64,000 nt of DNA. Source: Notolepis coatsorum (taxonomy: Eukaryota; Chordata; Actinopteri; Aulopiformes; Paralepididae). Positions within the stretch are counted from its first letter, which is position 1. Each line of letters begins with the position of its first letter. The notes under the pieces are model-generated. The model was not told the origin of the DNA and made no database searches. It saw only the letters and a program-made list of their open reading frames with translations. This document shows positions 19,692-31,222 of this stretch, in pieces. The position numbers and the translations under genes are program-made. The stretch lies in assembly GCA_963971535.1 (NCBI GenBank), contig OZ020590.1, positions 152,314,034 through 152,378,033 of the forward strand, given 5' to 3'.

Positions 19692-20775
19692 TGCGCTGTG
19701 CAATTTTTTTGGAACAAAAAGGATTTTTTTTACATGATGTGCAGTTGTTGACTGCTCCAAAAATTGTTAATTTATCGATAACTGGGAAATGCTCTTCAAT
19801 CGCGGGGGATCATACCGAAAAACTCTCAGGCGGAGCGGCGTCATTTCCAGACAACTCACTATCGGTCGTGGGTTTATGCAGAGATGATGCATAATATCTC
19901 TTAACGTGTAAGATAAATACTCTCAGGCAACATGCGTGTAGCGTCCGATATATGGTTATGTCTATATTTATACAAATGTAACCGTAGAGGAATTATTTAA
20001 GAACAATGTAACGCTATTCAAGTATACTTCCCAACACATCCTCGTCACGTGGCAGCCACCCTCCAATAGGATACGAGCTAAATATCTAAACTCAAAAACA
20101 CCTAAAAGAGGAAGAGTTGCATATTATTTTCTACGAATCTGAATCATATAGACAAAGGAAACGAATAACCTCAACCGAACGATCAGCGGGTGACATCAAG
20201 TTGACTTTACGATCCAATCTCTCCCTGTTTTTCTGTTCTGTTCTCTCACGTTGCAGATACACACGAAGCTCTGGCTCCCCCAGCTGGACAATCAAGCTAA
20301 CTGCACTTAGTGTAGGCGAGGTAAGTAACTCCACGACCAATGTCCTCAAACTGAAAACATGTCATTTCATTACAGTCCCCTCGTCGTGTTCATACTGGGA
20401 ATGGGTGAAGACATGCCAATTGCTGGAGGGCTAAAGCTGGTGAACTTGAGAACGGTTATGACTATTTCACTCTTAATAACAAACACTGCTAGGACTATGA
20501 CTCTTAAGGATAAGAGCTAAATAATAATCACTATTCACTCGCAAATTCCATAGTGATACTAGGCACATTCTATCCAATGACATTGTGGTCGTTTTCAATT
20601 AAAGTCAAGTCCTTTATTAATGAATCCTCCTGGGATATTCACTATGCCAAGTATCATCCATCTGTTTATTAACATTACTGTACCTGCTGTAATGGCTAAA
20701 CATTTGCAGTGCTGTGATTTGATGTCATGCTGCTGCAGCTTGAGACCTGCAAAACCACTCTTAATAATAATGATA
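19692..20775 (+). repeat. Local repeat R1, copy II (longest uninterrupted)
   Basis: It carries the exon-like cassette at 20257-20320. Further downstream, CATTTCATTACAG (ending about 20373), GAACTTGAGAACGGTTATGAC and a stretch to GCAAAACCACTCTT are shared, inverted, with 41077-41510. It has no LTR at the site where copies IV and V carry one and no Copia at AGAAC (20449-20453), so it serves as the empty-site reference. A 105-codon open frame (20117-20434) shows amino-acid-changing differences between copies and is not called a gene. Confidence 0.8.
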
Positions 20776-20787
20776 ATAAATTAAACT

Positions 20788-23240
20788 TGTAACAGACACT
20801 AAAAAAATAAATGCGACATTCAAAGAGTTCTACTCCAACTTGTATAAATCAGAAACGACCTTTGATCAAAACAAAATGGACACATATCTTAATCAAAATT
20901 AACCTCCCCAAACTTTCAGAGGATGACGCTAAACAGTTAGAAACACCTATCACACTAGAGGAACTCAGGAAGGCCATATCCGAAACGCAAAGTGGTAGGG
21001 CTCCAGGAAGAGACGGTATCCCACCAGAAATGTACCTCTCATGCTGGGACATAATTGGACCCCTATTACTTAATATGATTTTATACTCAGTCAAGGAGGG
21101 GAACTTCCATAAGAACGACAATATTGCACTCATAACAGTCCTCCTTAAAAAAGACAAAGACCCCACCGAGTGCGGTAGTTATAGACCCTTAAGCCTCCTC
21201 GGAACCGATATCAAACTGTACTCTAAGGTATTAGCCATCAGACTTCAAAAGCATATGACGTCTTTAGTTCATCCCGATCAAACTGGCTTCATAAGAAACC
21301 GCTTGATCACTGATAACATAAGACGATTACTACACGTACTAGATGCCAGCAAGGACGACACCACACCTAAGGCGATGCTGTCCCTGGATGCAATGAAAGC
21401 TTTTGATAGGTTGGAATGGTCGTATCTATGGGCAGTATTAGAAAGGATGGGGTTAGGAAAAGGATTAATTGATATGATTAAAGTATTATACAAAGACCCA
21501 TCGGCCATGATTACAACAGGTATAATCACCTCCGAAATCTTTCCGGTATCACGCTTTTCTAGACAGAGTTGCCCTCTTAGTCCCGGACTATTCGATTTAT
21601 CATTAAAACCTTTAGCACAATATATAAGACAATCCTAATTCATAGAACCAATCGTAATCAAGCGCACACAACACAAAATGACGACGTAATACTGTTCATG
21701 CAAAACCCTAACACCGCAATGCCTCATCTTCTCAAGTTGATTGATGACTTTGGCGACCTATCGGGATTTAAGATAAATTGGCCAAAGTCGGCTTTCCTTC
21801 CACTTAACGCCCCTGCAAAAAATATACGCCTTCCAGAAGATATACCAATGGTTAAACACTTTAGATGTTTGGGAGTTGAAGTATTCCCTACCATAAGCCA
21901 AACGGTGAAGCACAATTACATAGAAATCCAAAATAAAATCAAATACGACTTTGACAGGTGGTCAAAACTTAAAAACTCAGTACAGGCACGGGTTTCAATA
22001 GTTAAGATGGATGTCTTACCTAGAATCAACTTCATCAGCTCAATGCTACCGTTACCCCCTCCAGATGGTTACTGGAAAAAATTACACTCTTCCGCATACA
22101 AATTTATTTGGAATAAATTTCCCCCTAGATGGGAAAAGCAAGGCATACACACATTAGGAGATGTTTTCAACAAACAGGGTTTTTGTAGTTATGATGAAAT
22201 ACAAAAAAGATTTAATCTCACCGATTCCACATATTATTTTTACGCACAGTTATTGTTATGTTTGAAGGCTCACAGTGTTCCATTAAGGATACCAATTGTA
22301 CACCACAGATACCACAAATTCTTCTATGAAAGAGAGACATCGAGAGGTTTTGTATCAGATTTGTATCATCAATTACTAACATCCTCGTATGAAACCCTCC
22401 ACCTAGACTCAGTCTGGAGGAGGGATATACCAGACCTGGAAAAAGATTTTTATTGGCAAGAAGCCTGGGCAAATGTTCGACTTACATCAAGGAACCCGGA
22501 CCATCAACAAATCAATCTTAACTATATTCATATGACATACTTGACTCCTATAAGACTGAACAGAATGGGTCTTAAACAAGACTCCAACTGCTCCTTATGT
22601 ACAAATGGGGACGAGGGGACATTTATGCACATGTACTGGGACTGCCCACCAGTTAAGATATTCTGGAAAGAAGTGACCCAGCAATTATCAAATCTCTTAA
22701 CTCTGAATATACCTGTACACCCCTCTGTATTGCTGCTGAATGATGTTTTTGAGTATGCAGTATCTATACAGCTAAAGAGATTGGTTTTATCTGGTATCAC
22801 AGTGGCTAAAAAGCTGATAGCATCACGATGGTTTCAACCGGAAAAAATGTGCCGGAAGGTCTGGACTCTTACATATCTCGATGTGATTTATCTAGAAATA
22901 TCTACAGCAAGAATTTTGGGTCTCAATGAATCCAAAATGACAATGTGGTTAGAAGTGGTGGAGAGAATAAAAGCTAGCATATAATGGTGGTGTCTGGTTA
23001 GGAGCGAATGATAATGGGTGGATTATCCAATGGGGGGTCCGGGGGGGGGGGGGTGCGAGTAAGAGCATATGTGTGTAGGGTATTAGATAGCAGGTATTAG
23101 GGGTATATCTTGTATAAGACATTTATCTAAATGGTGATTTCATTGGATGTGCACTGTTAATTAATGCTTGTATATCTAATCTTGTGTTGTCATGTTTGTT
23201 TATGTGTTTGTTTAAAAAATAATAAAAAAATAAAATACAA
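20788..23240 (+). pseudogene. 5'-truncated, broken copy of the L1/Tx1 LINE
   Basis: Homology to the intact ORF2 starts near its codon 400 and runs through the 3' UTR to an A-rich end. An open stretch at 20811-21638 covers RT blocks 0-4. A stop near 21637 and a deletion near 21680 remove the Y and A of the YADD box. A second stretch (21698-22984) lacks about 350 bp (relative to 7500-7850) and ends with the Cys/His knuckle. It cannot encode an active enzyme. No target duplication was found. Confidence 0.92.
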
Positions 23241-23246
23241 AAAAAA

Positions 23247-23494
23247 CTGTGGGCTCTCACTGTGTTCTTCAGTTGGTACCAGTATATAAACTGGGCTCTC
23301 GCTGTGTTCTTCAGTTGGTACCAGTATATAAACTGGGCTCTCACTGTGTTCTTCAGTTGGTACCAGTATATAAACTGTGGGCTCTCACTGTGTTCTTCAG
23401 TTGGTACCAGTATATAAACTGTGGGCTCTCGCTGTGTTCTTCAGTTGGTACCAGTATATAAACTGTGGGCTCTCACTGTGTTCTTCAGTTGGTA
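23247..23494 (+). repeat. Tandem repeat, 41-44 bp unit, about six copies
   Basis: Unit CTCTCACTGTGTTCTTCAGT followed by TGGTACCAGTATATAAACTG(TGG). Copies alternate CTCTCAC/CTCTCGC and differ by a GTG insertion. It directly abuts the A-rich end of the broken L1. 23495-23650 holds a TATGATA-rich stretch and a C run/G run pair, with no gene. Confidence 0.9.
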
Positions 23495-23652
23495 TGATAT
23501 GATATAATATGATATTTTCATTTATAATGCCCCCCCAGCAAATTTTTACATCGGTCCGGCGCACAGCCCGGGGGGGGGGGGAATAATATGAATAAATGGA
23601 CAATGGAGACAGCGAACATAAGTACACCTCAGACACACAACACAACAGCAAA

Positions 23653-24125
23653 GTAACTCAGTGATCATCCAGAGTGAAAAAGTGGGTTTTAAGCAAGGCC
23701 TTGAATGTCTATACGGTGTTGGCAGACTTGATGTTGAGAGGGAGCTTATTCCACAGTGTCGGCTCCATCACTGCAAAGGCCCGGAAACCCTTTGTCACCA
23801 GTTTGGCCCGCGGGACCCTCAGACACACAGTTGGTCATTCGATCTGAGGGACCTGGAGCTGACAGGTTGGACCAAGAGTTCCTCAATGTAGGCCGGAGCG
23901 AGACCATTGAGGGCTGTAGGTGAATAGCATGGTTTTGAATTTGATTATCTTCCTCACTGGGAGCCAATGGAGGGAGACAAGGACTGGGGAGATGTGGTCC
24001 CTCATTCTGGTGCCGGAGACCAACCTGGCAGCAGCATTTTGAACGCGCTGGAGGGGGAAGATGGTTTTGTCCGGAAGACCAGAGTAGAGGGAATTGCAGT
24101 AGTCCAGTTGTGAGAAAATTAGCAT
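23653..24125 (-). mobile_element. L2-type LINE relic (RT C-terminal part)
   Basis: On the minus strand it encodes [44 protein letters not shown], then after stops FRAFAVMEPTLWNKLP and FKALLKTHFF. These are the L2-clade RT C-terminal blocks. The same family, in the other orientation, runs off the window at 63737-64000. 24126-24304 is another LINE 3' UTR-like piece (T run, then AATAAACAAACTTGAAAC). Confidence 0.85.
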
Positions 24126-24304
24126 GATGATGACTCATTTCTGCATTGTACCTCACTGTTACTCATTTTACTTACTTACTTTTTTTTTTTTTTTTTTATA
24201 TATATATACTGTATGTAGCACACTCTCAGGGGCTCATGCAGAAGCAAGCATTGCATCATAATATATTCTGTATTTTATTATGGGAAATAATAAACAAACT
24301 TGAA

Positions 24305-25286
24305 ACTTTATTAAGGTCAGTAGGGAAGAGGAAGAACTTGTTTTTTGACATGATGCGCAGTTGTTAGAAACAGTTCAAGGGGCTACGAATAGCTCCAATT
24401 CCATCTCACTGCTCAAAAAATTGTGAAAATAAACTTTCAATCAATCATTATACCGAGTGGTCTCCGGCGGAGCGACGTCATGTCCCGACAACTCACTCTC
24501 GGTCGTGGGTTTATGCAGAGATGATGCATAATATCTCTTAACGTGTAAGATAAATACTCTCAGGCAACATACGTGTAGCGTCCGATATATGGATATGTCT
24601 ACATTTATACAAAAGTAACCGTAGAGGAATTATTTAAGAACAATGTAACGCTTTTCACGTATATGAATTGAAAATGGGGGACCCTGATGTAAACAAGACA
24701 CACGTCTTTCTCTGGTCTGCATCTCCTTAACAATTGTGTGTATTGAGCCGTACTGTACTGTACCCATTCTGCAATCTGTTAAATAAAGTTTTCATTCATT
24801 CATTCATTCATTCATTCATTCATTCATTCATTCATTCATTCATTCATTCATTCATTCATACTTCCCAACACATCCTCGTCACGTGGCAGCCACCCTCCAA
24901 TAGGATACGAGCTAAATATCTAAACTCAAAAACACCTAAAAGAGGAAGAGTTGCATATATTTTCTACGAATCTGAATAATATAGACAAAGGTAAATGTAA
25001 CCTCAACCGAACGATCAGCGGGTGACATCAAGTTGACTTTACGATCCAATCTCTCCCTGTTTTTCTGTTATGTTCTCTCACGTTGCAGATACACAAGGAG
25101 CTCTGGCTCCACCAGCTGGACAATCAAGCTAACTGCACTTAGCGTAGGCGAGGTAAGTAACTCCACGACCAATGTCCTCAAACTGAAAACATGTAATTTC
25201 ATTACAGTCCCCTCGTCGTGTTCATACTGGGAATGGGTGAAGACATGCCAGTTGCTGGAGGGCTAAGGGCTAGTGAACTTGAGAAC
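24305..25286 (+). repeat. Local repeat R1, copy III, split by Copia after AGAAC
   Basis: It contains the exon-like cassette at 25089-25152 and an R2 insertion at 24664-24858. The repeat stops at AGAAC (25282-25286), where the Copia LTR begins, and resumes at 37161 with AGAACGGTTATGAC. Copy II shows the uninterrupted sequence. Confidence 0.85.
24664..24858 (+). mobile_element. Retroposon R2, ATTC-tail subfamily
   Basis: TGAATTGAAAATGGGGGACC through GTTAAATAAAGTTTTC and a run of about 16 ATTC units. It is inserted within R1 between the halves of AACGC...GTATACTTCCC. Confidence 0.8.
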
Positions 25287-25391
25287 TGTTAGCGGTAGTG
25301 AAGCCATACTTGGTAGCTAGAATGAATGTCTTCGGTAAACAATAAGACGCATCACTGCTCACTTCAGTTCACTCACTGGCAAGTGAGGTTT

Positions 25392-26402
25392 CTTCTTCTT
25401 CTTCTTATTTGAATTTCCGGCAGTGTAGACGCATCGTGGTGTATTTATGGGCTCTTCTTCTTCTTCTTCTTCTTCTTCTTCTTCTTCTTCTTCTTCTTCT
25501 TCTTCTTCTTCTTCTTCTTCTTCTTCTTCTTCTTCTTCACCTTCTTCTTCTTCTTCTACTGGACCCCGTCATCAACTACATTGTCCATTGGAGTGCAGCT
25601 AATGCTGCTACTTCCTGTCTGAGCCCCCCTCCGCGGGACCCTCCTTGCCCCCTGCGATCTTATTCTGGGCTGCTTTGTCCCTCTCAGCCCCCTCAGCCAA
25701 TTCGCTACACACCACCTCCCAGTCCAGACCTTCCAATCCCAGATGTTGAACCGCTATCCTAACAATCATCTTCACCATCGCTGTTTTACCCTTAGCCTCT
25801 GCCATACCAGTAACTACCCATGCCACGAAGGCCACAATACCTAATTTCTCCTCCCTTCCCCTCTCTCTTTCCTCCTGCTCTACCCTCTCTGTCAAATGCC
25901 CTCCTTCAACCCCCTGCACCCTTTCTTGGCTGCCCTGTCCTACCCTGCTAACCGCCTCAGCATACGACAACTTACCCTCCCTTCTCACTCTCCGATCCGC
26001 GACCTCCTTCTTCATCACCTCACACCCCCTAAACGCTACACTATGCTCCCCACCACAACTACAGCACATCGGCTTCACTCCCTCTCCACACTTCCCATAT
26101 TCATGTTCCCCGCCACACCTAGCGCACCTCCGCCCCTTCCTACACGTGGTAGCTATATGGCCAAACTCCTGGCACCTATAGCACCTAAGAGGATTCTGAA
26201 CAAATTCCCTAACCCTATACATCCTACGCCCTACAAACACCTCACTAGGAACAACCCCACCCTCAAACTTAATCACTACCGTCTCCGTCACTGTCCTCTC
26301 TGCTCCCCTCCTCATCCTTTCTGCACTCTTAACTATGCCATTACGCCCGTCCTCCTTTAGCTTTTCCACCAGCTGCTCTACGCTAACCTCGACCGGTACC
26401 CC
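25392..26402 (-). mobile_element. I-like LINE fragment with ORF1 zinc knuckles and GAA repeat
   Basis: This insertion inside the left Copia LTR consists of a minus-strand gag-like ORF1 part (26400-25608) and, downstream of it, GAA-type microsatellite blocks (TTC on the plus strand, 25390-25405 and 25450-25558). No clear target duplication was found. The uninterrupted LTR at 36958-37160 defines both edges. Confidence 0.75.
25608..26369 (-). CDS. Gag-like ORF1 fragment of a non-LTR element (three Cys/His knuckles)
   Basis: This 253-residue open frame lacks its N-terminus. Three zinc knuckles follow in order: CYRCQEFGHIATTC, CARCGGEHEYGKC and a third (CCSCGGEHSVAFRGC). Such triple-knuckle proteins are ORF1 products of I/Jockey-group LINEs and bind nucleic acid. 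Upstream, residues like VIKFEGGVVPSEVFVG resemble the RRM-like segment of these proteins. The C-terminal part is acidic and basic low-complexity sequence. It is truncated and probably non-functional; no ORF2 is attached. Confidence 0.7.
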   Translation of the reverse strand: MEKLKEDGRNGIVKSAERMRRGAERTVTETVVIKFEGGVVPSEVFVGRRMYRVREFVQNPLRCYRCQEFGHIATTCRKGRRCARCGGEHEYGKCGEGVKPMCCSCGGEHSVAFRGCEVMKKEVADRRVRREGKLSYAEAVSRVGQGSQERVQGVEGGHLTERVEQEERERGREEKLGIVAFVAWVVTGMAEAKGKTAMVKMIVRIAVQHLGLEGLDWEVVCSELAEGAERDKAAQNKIAGGKEGPAEGGSDRK

Positions 26403-26612
26403 ATTGGCGCTCCTTCAATATATACAACGTGAGACGTATGACGTCACACGACGTGAACGTGAATATGCAGGTGAGTGTCGATGGGATCAAACACTCAACA
26501 CCCCCACTTGATCTCATACTGTATAACACCGTAAAGAACAAGGTACTCAACATTAAACATCAACACAAATATCGTAATGAACAAAAAATACTTTGACATG
26601 CATTTCTATTGA

Positions 26613-28990
26613 TCACACACCCAACATGAAACGCATGAATCTCTCCATTTTGAACTTGGTCATTGGTTTGGTCATAACGTCAGCCACCATGTCTTCTGTA
26701 GGACAGTACTCAAATATGACTTTACCATCATTTATTACAGAACGAACAAAATGATATCTGATATCGATATGTTTGGACCTTTGTCGGCACACTGGATCTT
26801 TTGACAAAGCAATTGCACCTTGATTATCTCCAAATATTTTCACTGGTGCATATTGACCATTGTTTTCCATCCCATTCATTAATTGTATCAGGTATAGACT
26901 CTCTTGTGTGGTCGCAGCCAGCGCCATGTACTCTGCCTTGTGGTCTACTGTGGCCTTCAAATACCTCATCACATGTTTAGCAGTTACCCAGTGATGTCCA
27001 TCTGGTTCTGATAAATGCTGTGACAGCTTTCCCACAACCCAGCTCAAATCAGGCCTGGTACAGGTCATTAAATAAATTAGACTCCCCACAACCTCACGGT
27101 ACCTTTTGGGATCCACTGGGTCAGCATCACTGTTGTCTAATTTCTGTTCACATGGGGTGGATCTTGGTTTACAATCTGACATACCAAATCTTTCTAGTAT
27201 CTTAGAAATGTATGTTTTCTGGCTCATCTTTACTGTTCCCGCATCATCCTGGTCAAAATCAATGCCTAGGAAATGTTTCAGTTTCCCAAGATCCTTCATT
27301 TTAAATTTCATAGCAAGTGTTTTCTTTACATCATTCAACAGATCATCATTGCTTGCTGCAATTATCAAATCATCAACCCATATGAGGATTATTGCCCTTT
27401 CCGTTCCTGTTTGTTTGCTGTATACACAGTGGTCTGCAGTATTTTGCACAAAATCATTTTCACACAAGTAATCACTTAGCATCCTGTTCCAGTTCCTGCC
27501 AGATTGTTTCAACCCATATAGTGATTTGTTTAGTTTGCAGACTAACTTTTCCCCTGTGTCTGATTTTAACTCAAACCCTTCTGGTTGTTCAATATATACC
27601 TCGTAATCGATAGGAGCATGTAGATACGCTGTCTTTACATCCATTTGGTGTAATTTAAGACCCTGTTGCGCTGCAATCTGCATAAGGGCACGTATTGACG
27701 TCAGATTTGCAGTGGGAGAAAATGTCTCCTTATAGTCTATCCCCTTCACTTGGTTATATCCTTTGGCTACATATCTAGCCTTGTAGGTGTCAGATTGATC
27801 TGCACTGGTCTTTACTGTGTAGACCCACCTGCCCCCCACTTCCCGTTTTCCTTCTGGTAGGGTGGTCAAAGTAAATGTGTCGTTCTCTTTAAGAGAATCC
27901 ATTTCTTCATGCATGGCTTTAGTCCAGTTGTCTGCCTTGTCTGAGCTCATTGCTTCTCTGTAGGTTTGCGGTGTGTCACATACTCTGTAGCAACAATCTA
28001 CATTGGTAACATAGTCAGAGAGGTACTGTGGGCGTCTCCTATCTCTCCTCGGGTAACAGGGCTCACCTCCCTCTATCTGAATATTGTCAGAATCATCAGA
28101 ATCACCTCCCTCAATCTTAATATTGTCTGGTCTATCAGATCCTATAGATACATCAGGATCTATCAGATCCTGAGACACACCTGTCGCTTCTGTCACATCG
28201 GCTCTAGGGATACTTCTCCTCCTATGTAAGTCAGGGAAGTCATCATCAAGTGGATCCGTCTGTGTCTCTTGTGTCTGTGTCTCTCTTTGTGTCTCAGGCG
28301 TTGTGGCAAACCTCACTAGCCTATGTTTCATGACCTTCCTAGTGTCTGGGTAGTACACTAAATATGCAGGGCTATTTTTGTCATAACCTACAAAAATCCC
28401 TTTCTCACTTCGTGGGTCCAGTTTCTTTTTGTTCTGTTTGTATGCGTAGCACACCGATCCAAATACCCTCATTTTAGACAAGTTTGGCTTCTTGCCTGTC
28501 AGCGTGTGGAATGGGGTTTGCTTGGTTCTGTTGTTAAAACACCTGTTGCGTATCACTGCCGCTGTCTGTACAGCATACGTCCACAGCTCCTTTGGCATAT
28601 TGCTCTCAATTAACATGCACCGTGCCATGTCAAACAACGTGCGCCAATTCCTTTCAGCCGTACCATTTTGGTGTGGCGAATACGGTGCTGAGAACTCATG
28701 TCTAATGCTGTTTTTGTTAAGCAGAGACTGAAACTCCTGTCCTGTGAATTCGGTGCCATTATCGGACCTGAGGGATTTCACTTTTCCATATGGAGCTATG
28801 TCTGCGAGGAATCTCTCGGTAGCCTTCGCCGTATCACTCTTAGCTTTCAGGAAATACACAAATACGGCACTTTAGTAATCATCTGTAAAAGCTAGGGCAT
28901 ATTTAAACCCATCTTTGGCTACTGGGTCAATCGGACCAGCCAAATCTGTATGTACAAGCTCAAATTTTTCCTTTGCTCGCATAATAGAAG
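26613..28990 (-). pseudogene. Copia pol relic: integrase, reverse transcriptase, RNase H
   Basis: From 28990 the minus strand reads the integrase core (LVHTDLAGPID, RSDNGTEF, QNGTAERNWRTL). An in-frame TAA lies at 28872-28874. A 748-residue frame follows (28859-26613): GKKPNLSKMRVFGS, the RT (RWVYTVK, TFSPTANLTSIR, QMDVKTAYLHA, LYGLKQSGRNW, catalytic WVDD) and an RNase H that is internally deleted near 26937 (MRYLKATVD joined to HKAEYMALA). Integrase N-terminus, protease and most of gag are absent. It is non-functional, but the RT itself is open. Confidence 0.92.
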
Positions 28991-30988
28991 CTTCCTGCTT
29001 CTGCTATGCAAGCTGCTTTTCACTGTCGCTCCGTGTTTTTCTACCTATCGCTACCTTAATGATTTATTATAGCCCTTTCAACTCTAAATACTCTGTATGT
29101 TAACTCCCAGTTCCATGGTACTTCTCCAGAACTGTGAATTTATTTATTTAGATTTATGACCGCAGTACTTCACCGAAAGGACGAGTAGAGAGATCTCTCT
29201 GTGGGAGGACAGGCGAAATGAAGAAGTCTCCGTCTTATCAGCTACACACAAAGGACTATGTCGGGCACTGCTGAAGTCGAGGATATTTATGAACAGCGAG
29301 AATACTTCATACTTCATTTTGAGTTTTAACGAGACGGAAGACGACAGTGGTTTTGGTTGTCTGAGTAATAGCACAGCTCCAGGGCAACGGAACTCCCCCG
29401 TGTGATTACAGACCGGTGGCACTCACCTCTGTGGTCATGAAATGTTTCGAGAGGCTGGTCAAGGACCACATTTGTGCCTCTCTCCCCAGCGATATGGACC
29501 CTATGCAATTTGCATACAGGACAAACAGGTCCACTGATGACGCTGTCTCCCAGGTACTGCACAGCACTCTCTCCCACCTTGACCGTCAGAAGGGGGGCTA
29601 TGTGAGACTGTTGTTCATTGACTACAGCTCAGCGTTCAACACCATAGTCCCCACCAGACTGGTGGACAAGCTGATCGAGCTAGGCCTGAGCTCCGCCCTG
29701 AGCGCCTGGGTACTGGACTTTCTGAGTGAAAGACCCCAGGCGGTCAGGGTGGGGGGTCAGACCTCCAACACCATCACCCTGAGCATCGGGTCCCCCCAGG
29801 GCTGTGTTCTAAGCCCCCTGCTGTACTCACTCTACACACACGACTGTGTGGCCAAGTTCAGCTCCAACTCCATTGTGAAGTTCGCCGACGACACGGTGGT
29901 GGTGGGGCTGATCTCGGACAACGACGAGAAGGCCTACCGGGAGGAGGTTGAGGTACTGGAACGTTGGTGCCAGGACAACAGCCTGCTCCTGAACATTGGT
30001 AAAACCAAGGAGCTGATCGTGGATTATAGGAGAGGACAGCGGGAGACACACACACCACTGAGGATTAACGGGGCTACCGTGGACAGGGTGAGCAGCTTCA
30101 AGTACCTGGGGGTCCACATCTCAGAGGACCTGACATGGTCAACACACATAGGCACAGTAGTAAAGAAAGCGAAGCAGCGCCTCTACCACCTGAGACAGTT
30201 AAGGAAGTTCAGAGTATCGGGGAAGATACTTCAGTCCTTCTACTCAGGAGCTGTAGAGAGCATCTTGACCGGAAACATCACTGCCTGGTATGGGAACAGC
30301 ACGGCACAGGACAAGAAGGCCCTACAGAGTGTGGTGCGCTCAGCCGAGCGTACCACGGGTATTGCGCTACCTCCCCTGCAGGCTCTATACAACAAGAGGT
30401 GCAAATCCAGAGCCTGCAGGATAATGAAAGACCCCCACCACCCCAATAACAGCCTGTTCCAGCTGCTGAGGTCAGGCAGACGCCTGCGAATTCTAGAGAC
30501 TAAGACGGAGAGGCTTAGGCTAAGCTTCTTCCCCCAGGCCATCAGAGCCTTGAACAATGAACATCGAGAGACACAGAAACTGAACTATCCACACACAAGT
30601 ACATACACGACACGCACGCTGAGCACGCTCACACACTAGCAGCCACTTTAACACTCATGCCGCACACACGCACACTTATGGCCAGAGGAAAGGCCACTTA
30701 AAATAGTATAACATCAGGAACAGTGTATTGCACTACTAAAGCTAACTAGCATGTCCTATATGCTCTGTAAATACTAATGTACAGATACCGAGATGGCACA
30801 CCATGTACCTGTTTATTGCACTGTTTTATTGGATTCTATTAATATGTTGTACCACTGTATTTTATTGGATTCTATTATATGTTGTACCACTGTATTGCAC
30901 ATCGTCGCGGGCAAGACCAGCCGCATTTCATTGTATACCTGTATGCCGTGACAATTAAAACTCTTGAATCTTGAATCTTGAATCTTGT
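28990..30988 (+). mobile_element. Rex/L2-type LINE with TTGAATC tail
   Basis: 28990-29403 looks like a LINE 5' region without a usable ORF. It is joined directly to RT block sequence ([14 protein letters not shown]) at 29404, implying an internal deletion or 5' rearrangement. The RT frame is open to 30639, and a 3' UTR ends in GACAATTAAAACTC and about three TTGAATC units. It sits inside the Copia remnant; the left junction with Copia is near 28990. Confidence 0.8.
29416..30639 (+). CDS. LINE reverse transcriptase (C-terminal two thirds of ORF2)
   Basis: A 407-residue open frame; codons in frame extend upstream to 29404. Blocks in order: [32 protein letters not shown] (catalytic D), [30 protein letters not shown] (catalytic FADD near residue 157), [14 protein letters not shown], and the C-terminal [25 protein letters not shown]. 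The endonuclease is missing, so the protein cannot mobilise itself, but no stop interrupts the RT. It is the same family as the minus-strand copy at 14549-15513. Confidence 0.88.
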   Translation: MALTSVVMKCFERLVKDHICASLPSDMDPMQFAYRTNRSTDDAVSQVLHSTLSHLDRQKGGYVRLLFIDYSSAFNTIVPTRLVDKLIELGLSSALSAWVLDFLSERPQAVRVGGQTSNTITLSIGSPQGCVLSPLLYSLYTHDCVAKFSSNSIVKFADDTVVVGLISDNDEKAYREEVEVLERWCQDNSLLLNIGKTKELIVDYRRGQRETHTPLRINGATVDRVSSFKYLGVHISEDLTWSTHIGTVVKKAKQRLYHLRQLRKFRVSGKILQSFYSGAVESILTGNITAWYGNSTAQDKKALQSVVRSAERTTGIALPPLQALYNKRCKSRACRIMKDPHHPNNSLFQLLRSGRRLRILETKTERLRLSFFPQAIRALNNEHRETQKLNYPHTSTYTTRTLSTLTH

Positions 30989-31222
30989 AGGAGAGAGCGA
31001 CGGAAGCTGCCCCGTTTAGGAGAGAGCGACAGACAGCTCTCCTGTATGATATTTCATAAAGACCCCGGATGTGAAGTGAGTGACCCACCATCACCACCAC
31101 CACCACCACCATCACCACCACCACCACCATCACCACCATCATCATCATCACCACCACCACCAGCTAAGTACCTAGCTTAGCTTCAGTTTAGCCTAACCTG
31201 AAAAGACAGGAAATAAGGGAAT

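Noticed and set aside
20117..20434. 105-codon ORF in R1 present in several copies
   Set aside because: Differences between copies change amino acids freely, the start is TTG, and it runs across the cassette splice sites; only the splice-site pattern looks constrained.
25409..25762. Leucine-rich ORF resembling a membrane protein
   Set aside because: It reads the TTC repeat on the wrong strand relative to the LINE ORF1.
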